Assembly: GCA_030598645.1 (NCBI GenBank) | Contig: JAUVPN010000002.1 | Span: 1 to 24,463 of the forward strand | Origin: Hyphomicrobium sp. | GTDB taxonomy: Bacteria > Pseudomonadota > Alphaproteobacteria > Rhizobiales > Hyphomicrobiaceae | DNA: 24,463 nt | Direction of reading: 5' to 3' | Part shown: positions 16,120 through 23,496 of the stretch, in pieces | Numbering within the stretch: position 1 is the first letter of the stretch | Layout: each line of letters starts with the position of its first letter | Translations under genes and position numbers: made by a program | Notes under the pieces: model-generated | What the model was told of the DNA's origin: nothing | Database searches by the model: none | What the model saw: only the letters and a program-made list of their open reading frames with translations

Positions 16120-16814
16120 TGGCAAAACAAACAACCGATGACAAGAAACTATCCAGCGGAGTCGATGAGCTTATCGCCAAGCTACGCGACGAAGGAGTTT
16201 CGGCGGGTCGCGCTGAGGCGGATAGTATCGTTGGTGATGCCCGTGCTCAGGCAAAGAAGATCCTGGATAATGCGAACGCCGATGCTCGCGAGCGCATAGA
16301 AGCGGCGCGTAAAGAGTCGGACGCCTACCGGGCTGCAGGAGAAGCGGCGCTCAAAACAGCGATGCGCGACACAGTTCTGGATATGAAGACGGCGCTCATG
16401 GAGCGCTTTAGCTCTGATCTGAAGCGCCTGGTATCGCATCAAATGCAGGACCCGGAAGTCCTAAAACAGATGATTCTTGAGGTGGCCGGGCGCACACGGG
16501 CAGACGGCGAAGTCGGCGATGCAGACGAGCTGGAAGTTTTATTGCCGGAAGAGGTGGTAGGTCTAGAGGAGCTTAGGGTCAACCCGGAAGAGCTGCGCAA
16601 GGGCCGGCTGACAAAATTCGTTCTCGGCCTAACGGGTGAGATGCTGCGGGAAGGCGTAGCATTTTCCGGATCTCAAGACATAGCTGCCGGGATTCAAATT
16701 CAACTGAAGGATAAGGATATTACTCTGGATCTCACCGAGAAAGCGGTTGCCGCATTGCTGCTGCAGCATCTCCAGCCGCGCTTTCGGGCAATCCTCGAGG
16801 GCATCGTTAAGTAG
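16119..16814 (+). CDS. ntpE: V/A-type ATPase subunit E (peripheral stalk)
   Basis: 231 residues from the ATG at 16119, which shares its A with the TGA of the K gene (TGATG); AGGAG lies about 8 bases before. A GTG one codon upstream is the alternative. Residues about 15-110 are a charged Ala-rich helix (AEADSIVGDARAQAKKILDNA) that fits the stator coiled coil. The rest forms the globular head, with VLLPEE and a helix near the C terminus (AALLLQHLQPRFRAIL). In other V/A ATPases E pairs with subunit G/H; no G/H gene is seen here, as in chlamydial and spirochaetal operons. It is six bases from the DUF2764 gene. Confidence 0.88.
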   Translation: MAKQTTDDKKLSSGVDELIAKLRDEGVSAGRAEADSIVGDARAQAKKILDNANADARERIEAARKESDAYRAAGEAALKTAMRDTVLDMKTALMERFSSDLKRLVSHQMQDPEVLKQMILEVAGRTRADGEVGDADELEVLLPEEVVGLEELRVNPEELRKGRLTKFVLGLTGEMLREGVAFSGSQDIAAGIQIQLKDKDITLDLTEKAVAALLLQHLQPRFRAILEGIVK

Positions 16815-16820
16815 CTCGAT

Positions 16821-17531
16821 ATGGATGCGATGAGCAATCAAGACGCCTACGTGATGCTTGTCACCAGCCTTCCGTGTCCGGAGGCATTGTTTCTGGCCAA
16901 GCAGCCGCCCCTGTCGCGATTGAAGCTCGACCAGCGTCTTCTTATGCTCACCGAACAAGACGCTGCAGTCCTAAAACTGGTTGAGGACGCGCTAAACTGG
17001 CGTCAGCTCCCAATGACGATGACAGAGGACGAGGTGATTGATCGGGGTCGCAAGGCGATTTCGGGTGTTGAGAATTGGACCTTGCAGCGAATTGTACGGG
17101 ACAGGCTCGAGATTCGCACTTGCGTTGCGGCCTTGCGTCACCGTTCCCGAGGCGAAGGACCTCCGTCGCACGACACACAATGGGGCTTTGGGCGCTGGGT
17201 TGGTCACATCACCCGCAATTGGACTGAGCCGAGCTTTCGCCTGGACGGCGTCTTCCCATGGCTTCGCGAGGCAGACAGATTGCTCTCACAGGACGATACG
17301 AATGCGCTGGAACGATTACTGTTAGAGCAGTCCTACAAGAAACTTCAGAGATTGGCCGGAGGCCACATATTCGATCTCGAAGCGGTTGTCATCTACGTAC
17401 TAAAGTGGAGCATCGTTGACCGTTGGGGTCGCTATAACGCGGAGATGGCCGCAAGGCGCTTTGAGGATCTGACGAATGCTGGCCTCGGGACCTACGCAAC
17501 CTTGTCTCTTGAAGGAGAGGCCAATGAGTAA
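16821..17531 (+). CDS. DUF2764 protein, putative C-like subunit of the V/A-type ATPase
   Basis: 236 residues, or 233 from the ATG at 16830. The start AYVMLVTSLPCPEALF and the helical C-terminal part, with LEAVVIYVLKWSIVDRWGRYNAEMA, match the DUF2764 pattern, a family found almost only between the E and A genes of bacterial V-type ATPase operons. Its position between E and A is kept here. No member is well characterised to my knowledge. Since these operons lack subunit C, which caps the rotor and links it to the V1 head, a C-like role is the natural guess (inference). Its last eight bases overlap the start of the A gene. Family assignment is by pattern and position, without a profile search. 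Confidence 0.78.
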   Translation: MDAMSNQDAYVMLVTSLPCPEALFLAKQPPLSRLKLDQRLLMLTEQDAAVLKLVEDALNWRQLPMTMTEDEVIDRGRKAISGVENWTLQRIVRDRLEIRTCVAALRHRSRGEGPPSHDTQWGFGRWVGHITRNWTEPSFRLDGVFPWLREADRLLSQDDTNALERLLLEQSYKKLQRLAGGHIFDLEAVVIYVLKWSIVDRWGRYNAEMAARRFEDLTNAGLGTYATLSLEGEANE

Positions 17532-19446
17532 GAATTCAAATGGCGCTCAAGCGGCAAAGGGCAAAAAAGCTTTGGTACGTCGGGCCGAGCCCAAATCCGC
17601 AAGGTCAACTCGCGGCCGGGAACAAGCGCACAACCTCTCCGCAACCGCTCGGGTCGTCGCTGTGCAAGACGACCTCGTCGAGATCGAAGCTGGTGGAGGT
17701 TCGGATGGCGTGCGCGCAGAGCTAATAAAAAATGAAGTCGTTTACATATGTCCCGGGATCCCAAACGAGGATGGAGCGCAGGAGCGCCTCAAGGCCGAAG
17801 TACTGCGTGTGCGCGGCAGAACCGCCGATGCACAGGTTTATGAGAGCACGCAGGGCGTGGCCGTTGGCGATGCCGTGGAACAAAGTAGCGAATTGTTGTC
17901 AGTCGAACTGGGGCCGGGCCTACTAGGCCAAGTTTACGATGGACTTCAGGTCCCACTTGCCAAATTGGCTGCGGAGCATGGTATTTTCCTGCCACGCGGC
18001 GCTGAGGTTTCTGCGCTTGATACGACCAACAAGTGGTCCTTTGTTCCTAAAGTAAAGAGTGGGGAAACGGTTGTCGCGGGTGACACCTTGGGCACCGTCC
18101 AAGAAGGCCGCTTCACGCATAAGATCATGGTGCCTTTCGGATGGCCCGGAGACTACCGCGTATCCTGGATACAGGAAGGTAATTTTCACGTCCGCGAATT
18201 CGTGGCGCAATTAGAGGATAAATCTGGTCGCGAGCGTTTGGTATCTCTCTCGCAAAAATGGCCGGTACGCAGAACACTCAATGCAGAGCTGCTGAAACGA
18301 AGCCTATCAAGCCGCCTCTATCCCGATGAGCCAGTTGTTACAACTCAACGCTTAATTGATACGTTTTTCCCCATTGCGCGTGGCGGAATGGCTTGCATTC
18401 CAGGGCCGTTCGGTGCGGGCAAGACCGTGCTCCAGAACGTCATTTCGCGTTATTCCTCAGTCGATATCGTGATCGTTGTCGCATGCGGTGAGCGTGCCGG
18501 CGAGGTGGTGGAGACCATCAGCGAATTTCCTAAGATGACCGACCATAAGACAGGCGGCACGCTGATGGATCGAACGGTCATTGTCTGCAATACGTCCTCT
18601 ATGCCTGTTGCGGCGCGTGAAGCCTCGATCTTCACCGGGCTCACACTTGGCGAGTATTATCGGCAGATGGGCTATGACGTCCTGTTGATCGCCGACTCGA
18701 CATCGCGTTGGGCGCAAGCGATGCGAGAAACTTCTGGCCGGCTGGAAGAAATACCCGGAGAAGAAGGTTTCCCAGCTCATTTGGAATCCTCCATCAAGGG
18801 TGTTTATGAACGCGCTGGTTTGGTGAAAACGAATGATGGCTCGGTTGGCAGCTTGACCATGATCGGCACTGTATCTCCTGCTGGCGGGAACTTCGACGAG
18901 CCTGTTACTCAGTCCACTCTAGCAACAGTGAAATGCTTCCTTGGACTGTCAGCGGATCGTGCCTACAAGCGCTTTTACCCGGCGGTCGACCCGTTGATGT
19001 CATGGTCTCGCTACGTCAGGCAGTTGGAGCCTTGGTTCGAGGAACATGTCGAGGCAGGCTGGACAAAGCGAGTGGAGCAAATGCAGGACTTGCTTCGTCG
19101 AGGCGACGCGGTGCTTCAGATGATGCAAGTCACTGGTGAAGAAGGCGTAACGTTGGAAGACTTCGTATCACATCAGAAGGCGCTGTTTCTGGACATGGTC
19201 TACCTGCAACAGGACGCCTTCGACTCGGTCGACCAATCTGTTCAACTGGAGCGACAGAAGCTTACCTTCAATAAAATCTATGGCTTCGTGACCCGTGACT
19301 ACAAGTTCAAGACTAAGGAAGCCGCGCGTGACTATTTTACCCGCCTAACGGGACTATTCAAAAACCTCAATTACGCAGCAGAGGATTCCCCCGACTACAA
19401 CGACCTGTTGAAGAGAATTGATGATTTGGCTGCTACAGCGCCCTAG
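17524..19446 (+). CDS. ntpA: V/A-type ATPase catalytic subunit A
   Basis: 640 residues from the ATG at 17524 (AAGGAGAGG just upstream; start overlaps the DUF2764 stop by 8 bases). It is the ATP-hydrolysing subunit of the A3B3 head. The Walker A loop GPFGAGKT is at residues 294-301 and the catalytic-glutamate block GERAGE at 322-327. Downstream are LIADSTSRWAQAMRE, the A-specific EIPGEEGFPAHLESSI, and SPAGGNFDEPVTQSTL. A long insert before the nucleotide fold (about residues 120-250) is the bulge domain that distinguishes A from F-type beta. Odd: the first 38 or so residues are a Lys/Arg/Ala-rich low-complexity extension before the usual N-terminal barrel, which seems to begin at LSATARVVAVQDDLVEIE. 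It is the last gene of the operon. Confidence 0.96.
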   Translation: MSKNSNGAQAAKGKKALVRRAEPKSARSTRGREQAHNLSATARVVAVQDDLVEIEAGGGSDGVRAELIKNEVVYICPGIPNEDGAQERLKAEVLRVRGRTADAQVYESTQGVAVGDAVEQSSELLSVELGPGLLGQVYDGLQVPLAKLAAEHGIFLPRGAEVSALDTTNKWSFVPKVKSGETVVAGDTLGTVQEGRFTHKIMVPFGWPGDYRVSWIQEGNFHVREFVAQLEDKSGRERLVSLSQKWPVRRTLNAELLKRSLSSRLYPDEPVVTTQRLIDTFFPIARGGMACIPGPFGAGKTVLQNVISRYSSVDIVIVVACGERAGEVVETISEFPKMTDHKTGGTLMDRTVIVCNTSSMPVAAREASIFTGLTLGEYYRQMGYDVLLIADSTSRWAQAMRETSGRLEEIPGEEGFPAHLESSIKGVYERAGLVKTNDGSVGSLTMIGTVSPAGGNFDEPVTQSTLATVKCFLGLSADRAYKRFYPAVDPLMSWSRYVRQLEPWFEEHVEAGWTKRVEQMQDLLRRGDAVLQMMQVTGEEGVTLEDFVSHQKALFLDMVYLQQDAFDSVDQSVQLERQKLTFNKIYGFVTRDYKFKTKEAARDYFTRLTGLFKNLNYAAEDSPDYNDLLKRIDDLAATAP

Positions 19447-19469
19447 CGCATTTGATCAATGGCGCTTTG
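19445..19469. terminator. Possible bidirectional terminator between ATPase operon and pap
   Basis: AGCGC (19445-19449) and GCGCT (19462-19466) can pair, with a broken inner stem containing the palindrome TTGATCAA and a short TTT afterwards. It lies in the 41-base gap between the converging ntpA and phosphotransferase genes, where termination in both directions is expected. The stem is weak and lacks a long T-run. Confidence 0.3.
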
Positions 19470-19487
19470 AGATCGTTCAAATTTGCT

Positions 19488-20975
19488 TCAAAGTTCGGCC
19501 TCAAGACGATCGTTGATCGTCTCAAGTACCTTTATGCGCGCGAAATACTTGTCGTTGGCCTCGACGAGTGTCCAGGGTGCTTTGATCGTACTTGTTCTAT
19601 CTACCATGACATGGACTGCCTCTTTGTAAGCATCCCATTTATCGCGGTTGCGCCAATCCTCTTCAGTGATCTTGTGGCGCTTATAACCGACCTTCTCGCG
19701 TTCTTTGAAGCGCCGCAGCTGTTCGTCCTTATCGATGGAGAGCCAAAACTTCATGACAATAATGCCGTAATTGGATAGCTCTGCTTCGAAGGTCCTGATC
19801 TCCTCATAAGCGCGTACCCACTCTTCTTCGGAACAGAGGTTTTCGACTCTTTCTACGAGAACGCGGCCATACCAACAGCGGTCGAAAATGGTAACGTGGC
19901 CCTTTCCTGGTATGTAACGCCAAAAGCGCCAGAGATAAGGTTGGGCTTTTTCTTCATCGCTAGGTGCTGCGACGGGAATGACCCTGGATATGCGTGGATC
20001 TAGCGCTTGGACGACCCTGCGAATGCTTCCGCCTTTCCCAGCCGCGTCGTTTCCTTCAAACACGGCGACGAGGGCTCGATCTTCAAATTTCTTTCCAAGT
20101 GTCAGAGAGGTCAAGCGGCGCTGTTCCTTCTTAAGGCGGCTCGCATAGTCTTCACGCTTTAGAGTTTTTCCAAGGTCTACTGTGTCCAAGATGTTGGGGC
20201 CCATCCCACCAATCAATTCGCTTGGCATGGCAACGGTTTTCGTCTGAGTATCCGTCGATAGGCGGTGGCGGATAGCTTCAAGAAGCGAACGGCCTATGGT
20301 GAGATCACGATATCTTGGATCGGCACTTGCAATTGGAATCCAGGGCGCGCGAGCTGTGCTTGTTTCGGTAACAAGCTCTTCTACAAGCTCGACAACCTCA
20401 TCGTGTCGCTCTGCAGATTGCTTGACGATCTCGATCTCTTCTTTGCTGACCTTCCAGGCTGCGAAGCGCTCCTTTTTGAGCTTCTTCATCACCTTAAGTT
20501 CCTCCTCGATGGGAAGGAGTAATAAGAACTTCAAAAAGAGTGCGCCGTCGTTCACGAGCATCTGTTCGAAGTTACAAATTTCGTCAATTTGTGCCTTGTA
20601 CTGTGCGTGCGGAATTCGCCCTAGAAAGTAATCGCTAAACGGCTGCTCGTACCACGCATTAAGAAATACACCGATCCGCCCCTTGCGTGGTAGCGCACGC
20701 CAGAATCTCCACATCCGCGGCCGATCTAGCTCCTCTTCGCTCGGCCGTATCAAGGCGTAGGACCGAATATGCCGGGCATCCATCCAGTTCATCAGCTGGC
20801 TTGCCGCGCCGCTACGCCCGAGAACGTCGGTGCCGGAAAGCAAGACAATGACTGGAAAATCTCCCGATTCAAGAAGATCAAATTGCGTGTCGATCAGCTC
20901 TCCGCGAAGACGCGGCTCCTCAGCTTTAAAGTCCGACTTGCTGATCTTGTGGTCTAATCGTTGAGACTCAAACAT
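19488..20975 (-). CDS. pap: Polyphosphate:AMP phosphotransferase (tandem PPK2 domains)
   Basis: 495 residues from the ATG at 20975, with CAGGACG about 7 bases upstream; a TTG seven codons earlier has no ribosome site. Two PPK2 domains are joined in one chain, as in class II PPK2 (Pap), which uses polyphosphate to turn AMP into ADP in the cytoplasm. The second domain has a full Walker A loop, EGNDAAGKGG at 307-316, and the lid motif DRCWYGRVLVERVE. The first has SGTDVLGRSG at 47-56, with Arg in place of the Lys and Ala residues lost, so it is probably inactive, the usual state of affairs in Pap. It converges on the ATPase operon with a 41-base gap and diverges from the baeRF gene. Polyphosphate-fed adenylate recycling beside an ion-pumping ATPase is notable. 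Confidence 0.92.
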   Translation of the reverse strand: MFESQRLDHKISKSDFKAEEPRLRGELIDTQFDLLESGDFPVIVLLSGTDVLGRSGAASQLMNWMDARHIRSYALIRPSEEELDRPRMWRFWRALPRKGRIGVFLNAWYEQPFSDYFLGRIPHAQYKAQIDEICNFEQMLVNDGALFLKFLLLLPIEEELKVMKKLKKERFAAWKVSKEEIEIVKQSAERHDEVVELVEELVTETSTARAPWIPIASADPRYRDLTIGRSLLEAIRHRLSTDTQTKTVAMPSELIGGMGPNILDTVDLGKTLKREDYASRLKKEQRRLTSLTLGKKFEDRALVAVFEGNDAAGKGGSIRRVVQALDPRISRVIPVAAPSDEEKAQPYLWRFWRYIPGKGHVTIFDRCWYGRVLVERVENLCSEEEWVRAYEEIRTFEAELSNYGIIVMKFWLSIDKDEQLRRFKEREKVGYKRHKITEEDWRNRDKWDAYKEAVHVMVDRTSTIKAPWTLVEANDKYFARIKVLETINDRLEAEL

Positions 20976-21288
20976 TGCTGTCGTCCTGACGTTCAACGAA
21001 AGTGCTAAAGGTTTCCCCTATCTCATTGTTAGTTGAGCCCCATCACCGAATGCAAGGCGACTAAAGAGGAATACTAACTGCGGGCATAGAACAGGCGAAC
21101 CAAGCCACCCATACAGTCAAAATTTATATCACTGTTTCCGCTAGAGTCCGTCAGATCCATAGGTCGAGCACGAACGACCGACCCAGACATCGGCAGATGT
21201 GCCGTGTTGGCCTCATTGCTAGGTGGTCAAATTCGGTTAAAAGGTCCAATCGTATTCGTACTGTCGGAAAATCACTTAGGAGCTCGCA
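20976..21288. other. Divergent intergenic region, pap / baeRF-like gene
   Basis: 313 bases between two divergently transcribed genes; promoters for both must lie here. Rather AT-rich stretches occur near 21120-21140 (CAAAATTTATATCACTG) and 21225-21250. No well-spaced -35/-10 pair, operator palindrome or small gene could be defined. The rightward gene has a clear AGGAG ribosome site at 21278-21282. Confidence 0.35.
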
Positions 21289-22407
21289 ATGCTTTACACT
21301 GACATCGTCACCGCAAACGAGTTCAGCGGCCTCGATGGGGTACGGGGGGATGTCTGCGTATCGATCTACCTTCCGACAACTCCGGTCACCCGCAACACCG
21401 AGGGCGATCGAATTCTGTTTAAGAACCTTGCGAACGATGCTTTGGAACAGCTTAAGTCATCTAAGACGGACAAGCGCAAAGTAGCACTGGTGGAAGCAAG
21501 GCTCACCGAACTCCACGATGATAAGACTTACTGGGCCTATCTGGCTGATGGGTTGGCAGTGTTTGTGACGCCAAAGGAGATGAGAACCTTTCGGCTGCCT
21601 ATTGCTCCAGTTGCGGAGGTGCAGGTGTCAGATCGCTTCCACGTGAAGCCTCTGGTCCCGCTACTCGCATTTCCAGGTACGTGCTTCGTACTCGCGCTCT
21701 CACAGGGAGCCACACGCCTTATTGAGGTGAGTTCGAGTATTGCTCAACAGGTGAAAGTCAACGGACTTCCAAAGAACATGTCGGATGCCGTGAAGCGCCA
21801 ACTGCCAAGGGATCGTGCCCCCGCCAGGCGTCTGCAAGGGGGCGAAGGCATGAAAGTGCTGACGGGGCAGTATTGCCGAACGATCGACCGCGCGTTGAGA
21901 CCGATACTGTCTGGCCTTACTACTCCTCTTATACTTGCAACGGTCAAGGAATTGGCTGCAATTTATGAGGCTCACAATAGCTACCCCTACCTAATGCGTT
22001 CTATAATTGCCGGCAACCCCGAGAAGATGACGGAACGCAAGCTGGCCGAGGAAGCACGCGGCATCGCTGCACGCTATGGCAAGAAGGTGGTGGGCGAGCG
22101 TCTGAAGATCGTAAACGACGGGTCACGCAAGAATCTCACCAGCACCAATATGGCGCAGATCGCCCGCGCAGCGGCGAGGGGCCAAGTCGGGACTCTCCTC
22201 GTAGACGTCAAAGCATCATGCCCTGGAACTATCGATGTAGAATCGGGAAAGATCGCAAGGGCAGATCATTCGAGCGCGAGCACCTACGACGTCCTAGACG
22301 AGCTTGTAGGATTGACTGTTAGGATGCGTGGTGAGGTGCTGCCGATGAGGAGTAAGGCGCTGGATAATGGTAGCCCGGTCGCAGCTATCTTTCGATATAG
22401 AAGCTAA
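21289..22407 (+). CDS. baeRF-family protein (bacterial archaeo-eukaryotic release factor-like)
   Basis: 372 residues; AGGAG lies 6 bases before the ATG. The beginning (FSGLDGVRGDVCVSIYLPT) and the C-terminal block IARAAARGQVGTLLVDV ... ARADHSSASTYDVLDELV ... GSPVAAIFRYR match the baeRF families, which share the domains of archaeal/eukaryotic release factor 1. The C-terminal part is the L7Ae-like eRF1 domain 3. No GGQ peptide-release motif is seen. The group is predicted to act on ribosomes under stress, but is mostly uncharacterised. No signal peptide or membrane segment. Its divergent neighbour pap suggests a shared stress context. The exact baeRF subfamily (3, 7 or other) is not decided. 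Confidence 0.7.
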   Translation: MLYTDIVTANEFSGLDGVRGDVCVSIYLPTTPVTRNTEGDRILFKNLANDALEQLKSSKTDKRKVALVEARLTELHDDKTYWAYLADGLAVFVTPKEMRTFRLPIAPVAEVQVSDRFHVKPLVPLLAFPGTCFVLALSQGATRLIEVSSSIAQQVKVNGLPKNMSDAVKRQLPRDRAPARRLQGGEGMKVLTGQYCRTIDRALRPILSGLTTPLILATVKELAAIYEAHNSYPYLMRSIIAGNPEKMTERKLAEEARGIAARYGKKVVGERLKIVNDGSRKNLTSTNMAQIARAAARGQVGTLLVDVKASCPGTIDVESGKIARADHSSASTYDVLDELVGLTVRMRGEVLPMRSKALDNGSPVAAIFRYRS

Positions 22408-22447
22408 ATTGGGACTGCGAGAAAACTTAAGATGGCTCGGCTGGCGA

Positions 22448-22475
22448 ATGTCCGCTAGGTGCCAATAGCCGACAT
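22448..22475. repeat. Imperfect inverted repeat, Bradyrhizobium-like intergenic repeat
   Basis: ATGTCCGCTA (22448-22457) and TAGCCGACAT (22466-22475) pair at 9 of 10 positions around GGTGCCAA. A second, more degenerate copy follows at about 22491-22515 (AATGACCGCT ... AAAATGGACAT). This stretch, read on the minus strand, gives a peptide (HVHFTPESGHFERGYYVGYWHLADIRQ-like) of a kind I recall from spurious repeat-derived ORFs of Bradyrhizobium. Confidence 0.5.
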
Positions 22476-22606
22476 AATAACCTCTCTCGAAATGACCGCT
22501 CTCGGGGGTAAAATGGACATGCGCGTTTGCGCGGAAGATTTGTCTGCGCCGTTGACCTATAACTGCACGAGTGCAATTTATGGAGGATCCTTTTAGAGTA
22601 AGGCAA

Positions 22607-22885
22607 ATGCGTCGATTTATGTTGGCATTGGCAGTACCTGCACTAATCATGCTGACAGCTGCGAATCCGGCCTCCGCTAGAGGGCTAGGAGCGGCAATGG
22701 AATTAGAGGCTGCGCGGGCTAACGCGCGGGCCGGCGGTCCTACGAATGCGCGTGATGCGGAACTGCTAGAGCGTTGGGGTTGCCTCAGCGGAACACGCAG
22801 CGCCTTCTGTCAAGCTCAGTCTCATAGGCGGTACAAGCGTCGCGCACCGCGGCGATACAGGCGTCGCTCGCGCCGGCGGTGGTAG
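22607..22885 (+). CDS. Small exported Arg-rich protein
   Basis: 92 residues from the ATG at 22607. Residues 1-25 are a good signal peptide: RR, a hydrophobic core LALAVPALIMLTA, then PASA. The mature part has an Ala/Arg-rich helix (AAMELEAARANARAGG), a two-cysteine segment WGCLSGTRSAFCQ that may form a disulphide in the periplasm, and a strikingly basic C terminus made almost wholly of Arg, Lys, Tyr and Trp (RRYKRRAPRRYRRRSRRRW). Such tails could bind nucleic acid, heparin-like polymers or membranes. No family was recognised. A GGAGG lies about 20 bases before the ATG, too far to be optimal; starts at 22580 or 22619 are possible. Confidence 0.5.
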   Translation: MRRFMLALAVPALIMLTAANPASARGLGAAMELEAARANARAGGPTNARDAELLERWGCLSGTRSAFCQAQSHRRYKRRAPRRYRRRSRRRW

Positions 22886-23093
22886 TGCCGCGCGATCCCG
22901 AGGTGCAATACGCCATCCTGCACCAGAGCCTGGAGGCGTTGTCTTCGCAATCGGTCAAATCAAACAGTGGCGCTGTCCGTTCAGTCGCAATGTGTCATGA
23001 CGTTTGCACATAGATGCGCGTACGCGTCATGGGGCTCCAGAGATCCTAAAAAATGGGTGACAACGACCATGCGGCTCTACACGATCACGTGTG

Positions 23094-23258
23094 ATGCGGA
23101 AATCGTGGCGGGCATCCCAGCAAGCGCAGGGCTTTAGCCAACGGGCGGTGTTCCAATCATGGGAGATTGAGCACGGGCCCGCGAACCGCAATAGGCCATG
23201 TTCGGTGTGCAGCCGCGACATGCCGGAGGTGGGCCACATGGCGCCAACAGCACGCTAA
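23094..23258 (+). CDS. Doubtful 54-residue Cys-containing ORF
   Basis: The frame runs from the ATG at 23094 to TAA at 23256. It begins MRKSWRASQQAQGF and carries WEIEHG and CSVCSRDMPEVGH, a CxxC followed by a His that could be half a zinc site. No ribosome site was found upstream. The overlap of the stop codon with a hairpin fits a gene end. It could equally be a fragment of a lost gene or chance. Confidence 0.22.
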   Translation: MRKSWRASQQAQGFSQRAVFQSWEIEHGPANRNRPCSVCSRDMPEVGHMAPTAR

Positions 23259-23276
23259 GTCGCCGGTAACTTAGCG
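23253..23276. terminator. Perfect 8-bp hairpin between converging small genes
   Basis: CGCTAAGT (23253-23260) and ACTTAGCG (23269-23276) are perfect complements with an 8-base loop. It sits 17 bases beyond the end of the minus-strand gene that ends at 23293 and on the stop of the possible plus-strand ORF, as expected for a bidirectional terminator. A T-run is nearly missing (CTTT on the plus side), so Rho-independent action is uncertain. Confidence 0.4.
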
Positions 23277-23292
23277 CTTTCGCCTGTAGCAT

Positions 23293-23496
23293 CTAGGCGA
23301 TCGTATCCACATGGTCGGACCAGAGGTGTCGTGCCGGCTCTAGACCGAGCTGTTCGGGCTCGTCGTCATTTAGCGCCGGGTGGTCAAGCGGATGGTCGTT
23401 GAACTTCTCGTCCTGGGTCTCGTAAGGGCCGTGCTCGTATTCTGGCTCGGAGACCCAATGTGGTTGACCGTTTCCTGGCCTCGAATTTTCTGACAT
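23293..23496 (-). CDS. Small acidic hypothetical protein (67 residues)
   Basis: The ATG at 23496 is preceded by GGGAGA about 7 bases upstream (complement of 23504-23509), a good ribosome site. The peptide is hydrophilic, acidic and His-rich, with no signal or membrane segment: EPEYEHGPYETQDEKFNDHP, then LDHPALNDDEPEQLGLEPA. Proline- and Asp-rich composition suggests a disordered protein. No family was recognised. Monocistronic by position; a hairpin follows its end. Confidence 0.55.
   Translation of the reverse strand: MSENSRPGNGQPHWVSEPEYEHGPYETQDEKFNDHPLDHPALNDDEPEQLGLEPARHLWSDHVDTIA

Larger units (their letters stand above)
22886..23292. other. Gene-poor stretch with one doubtful small ORF
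   Basis: About 400 bases. Bases 22886-23090 show no gene or clear signal. A 54-codon frame with a CxxC motif (23094-23258) and a perfect 8-bp hairpin (23253-23276) occupy the right half. The left half may be decayed DNA. Confidence 0.4.

Noticed and set aside
11837..19446. F-type ATP synthase or flagellar/type III ATPase as an alternative identity
   Set aside because: The D, I and K subunits, the A-specific bulge and P-loop GPFGAGKT, and the P-loop-less B subunit are V/A-type features.
22294..22650. Minus-strand 118-codon frame
   Set aside because: It overlaps the end of the baeRF gene and runs through repeat DNA; the peptide resembles known repeat-derived false ORFs.
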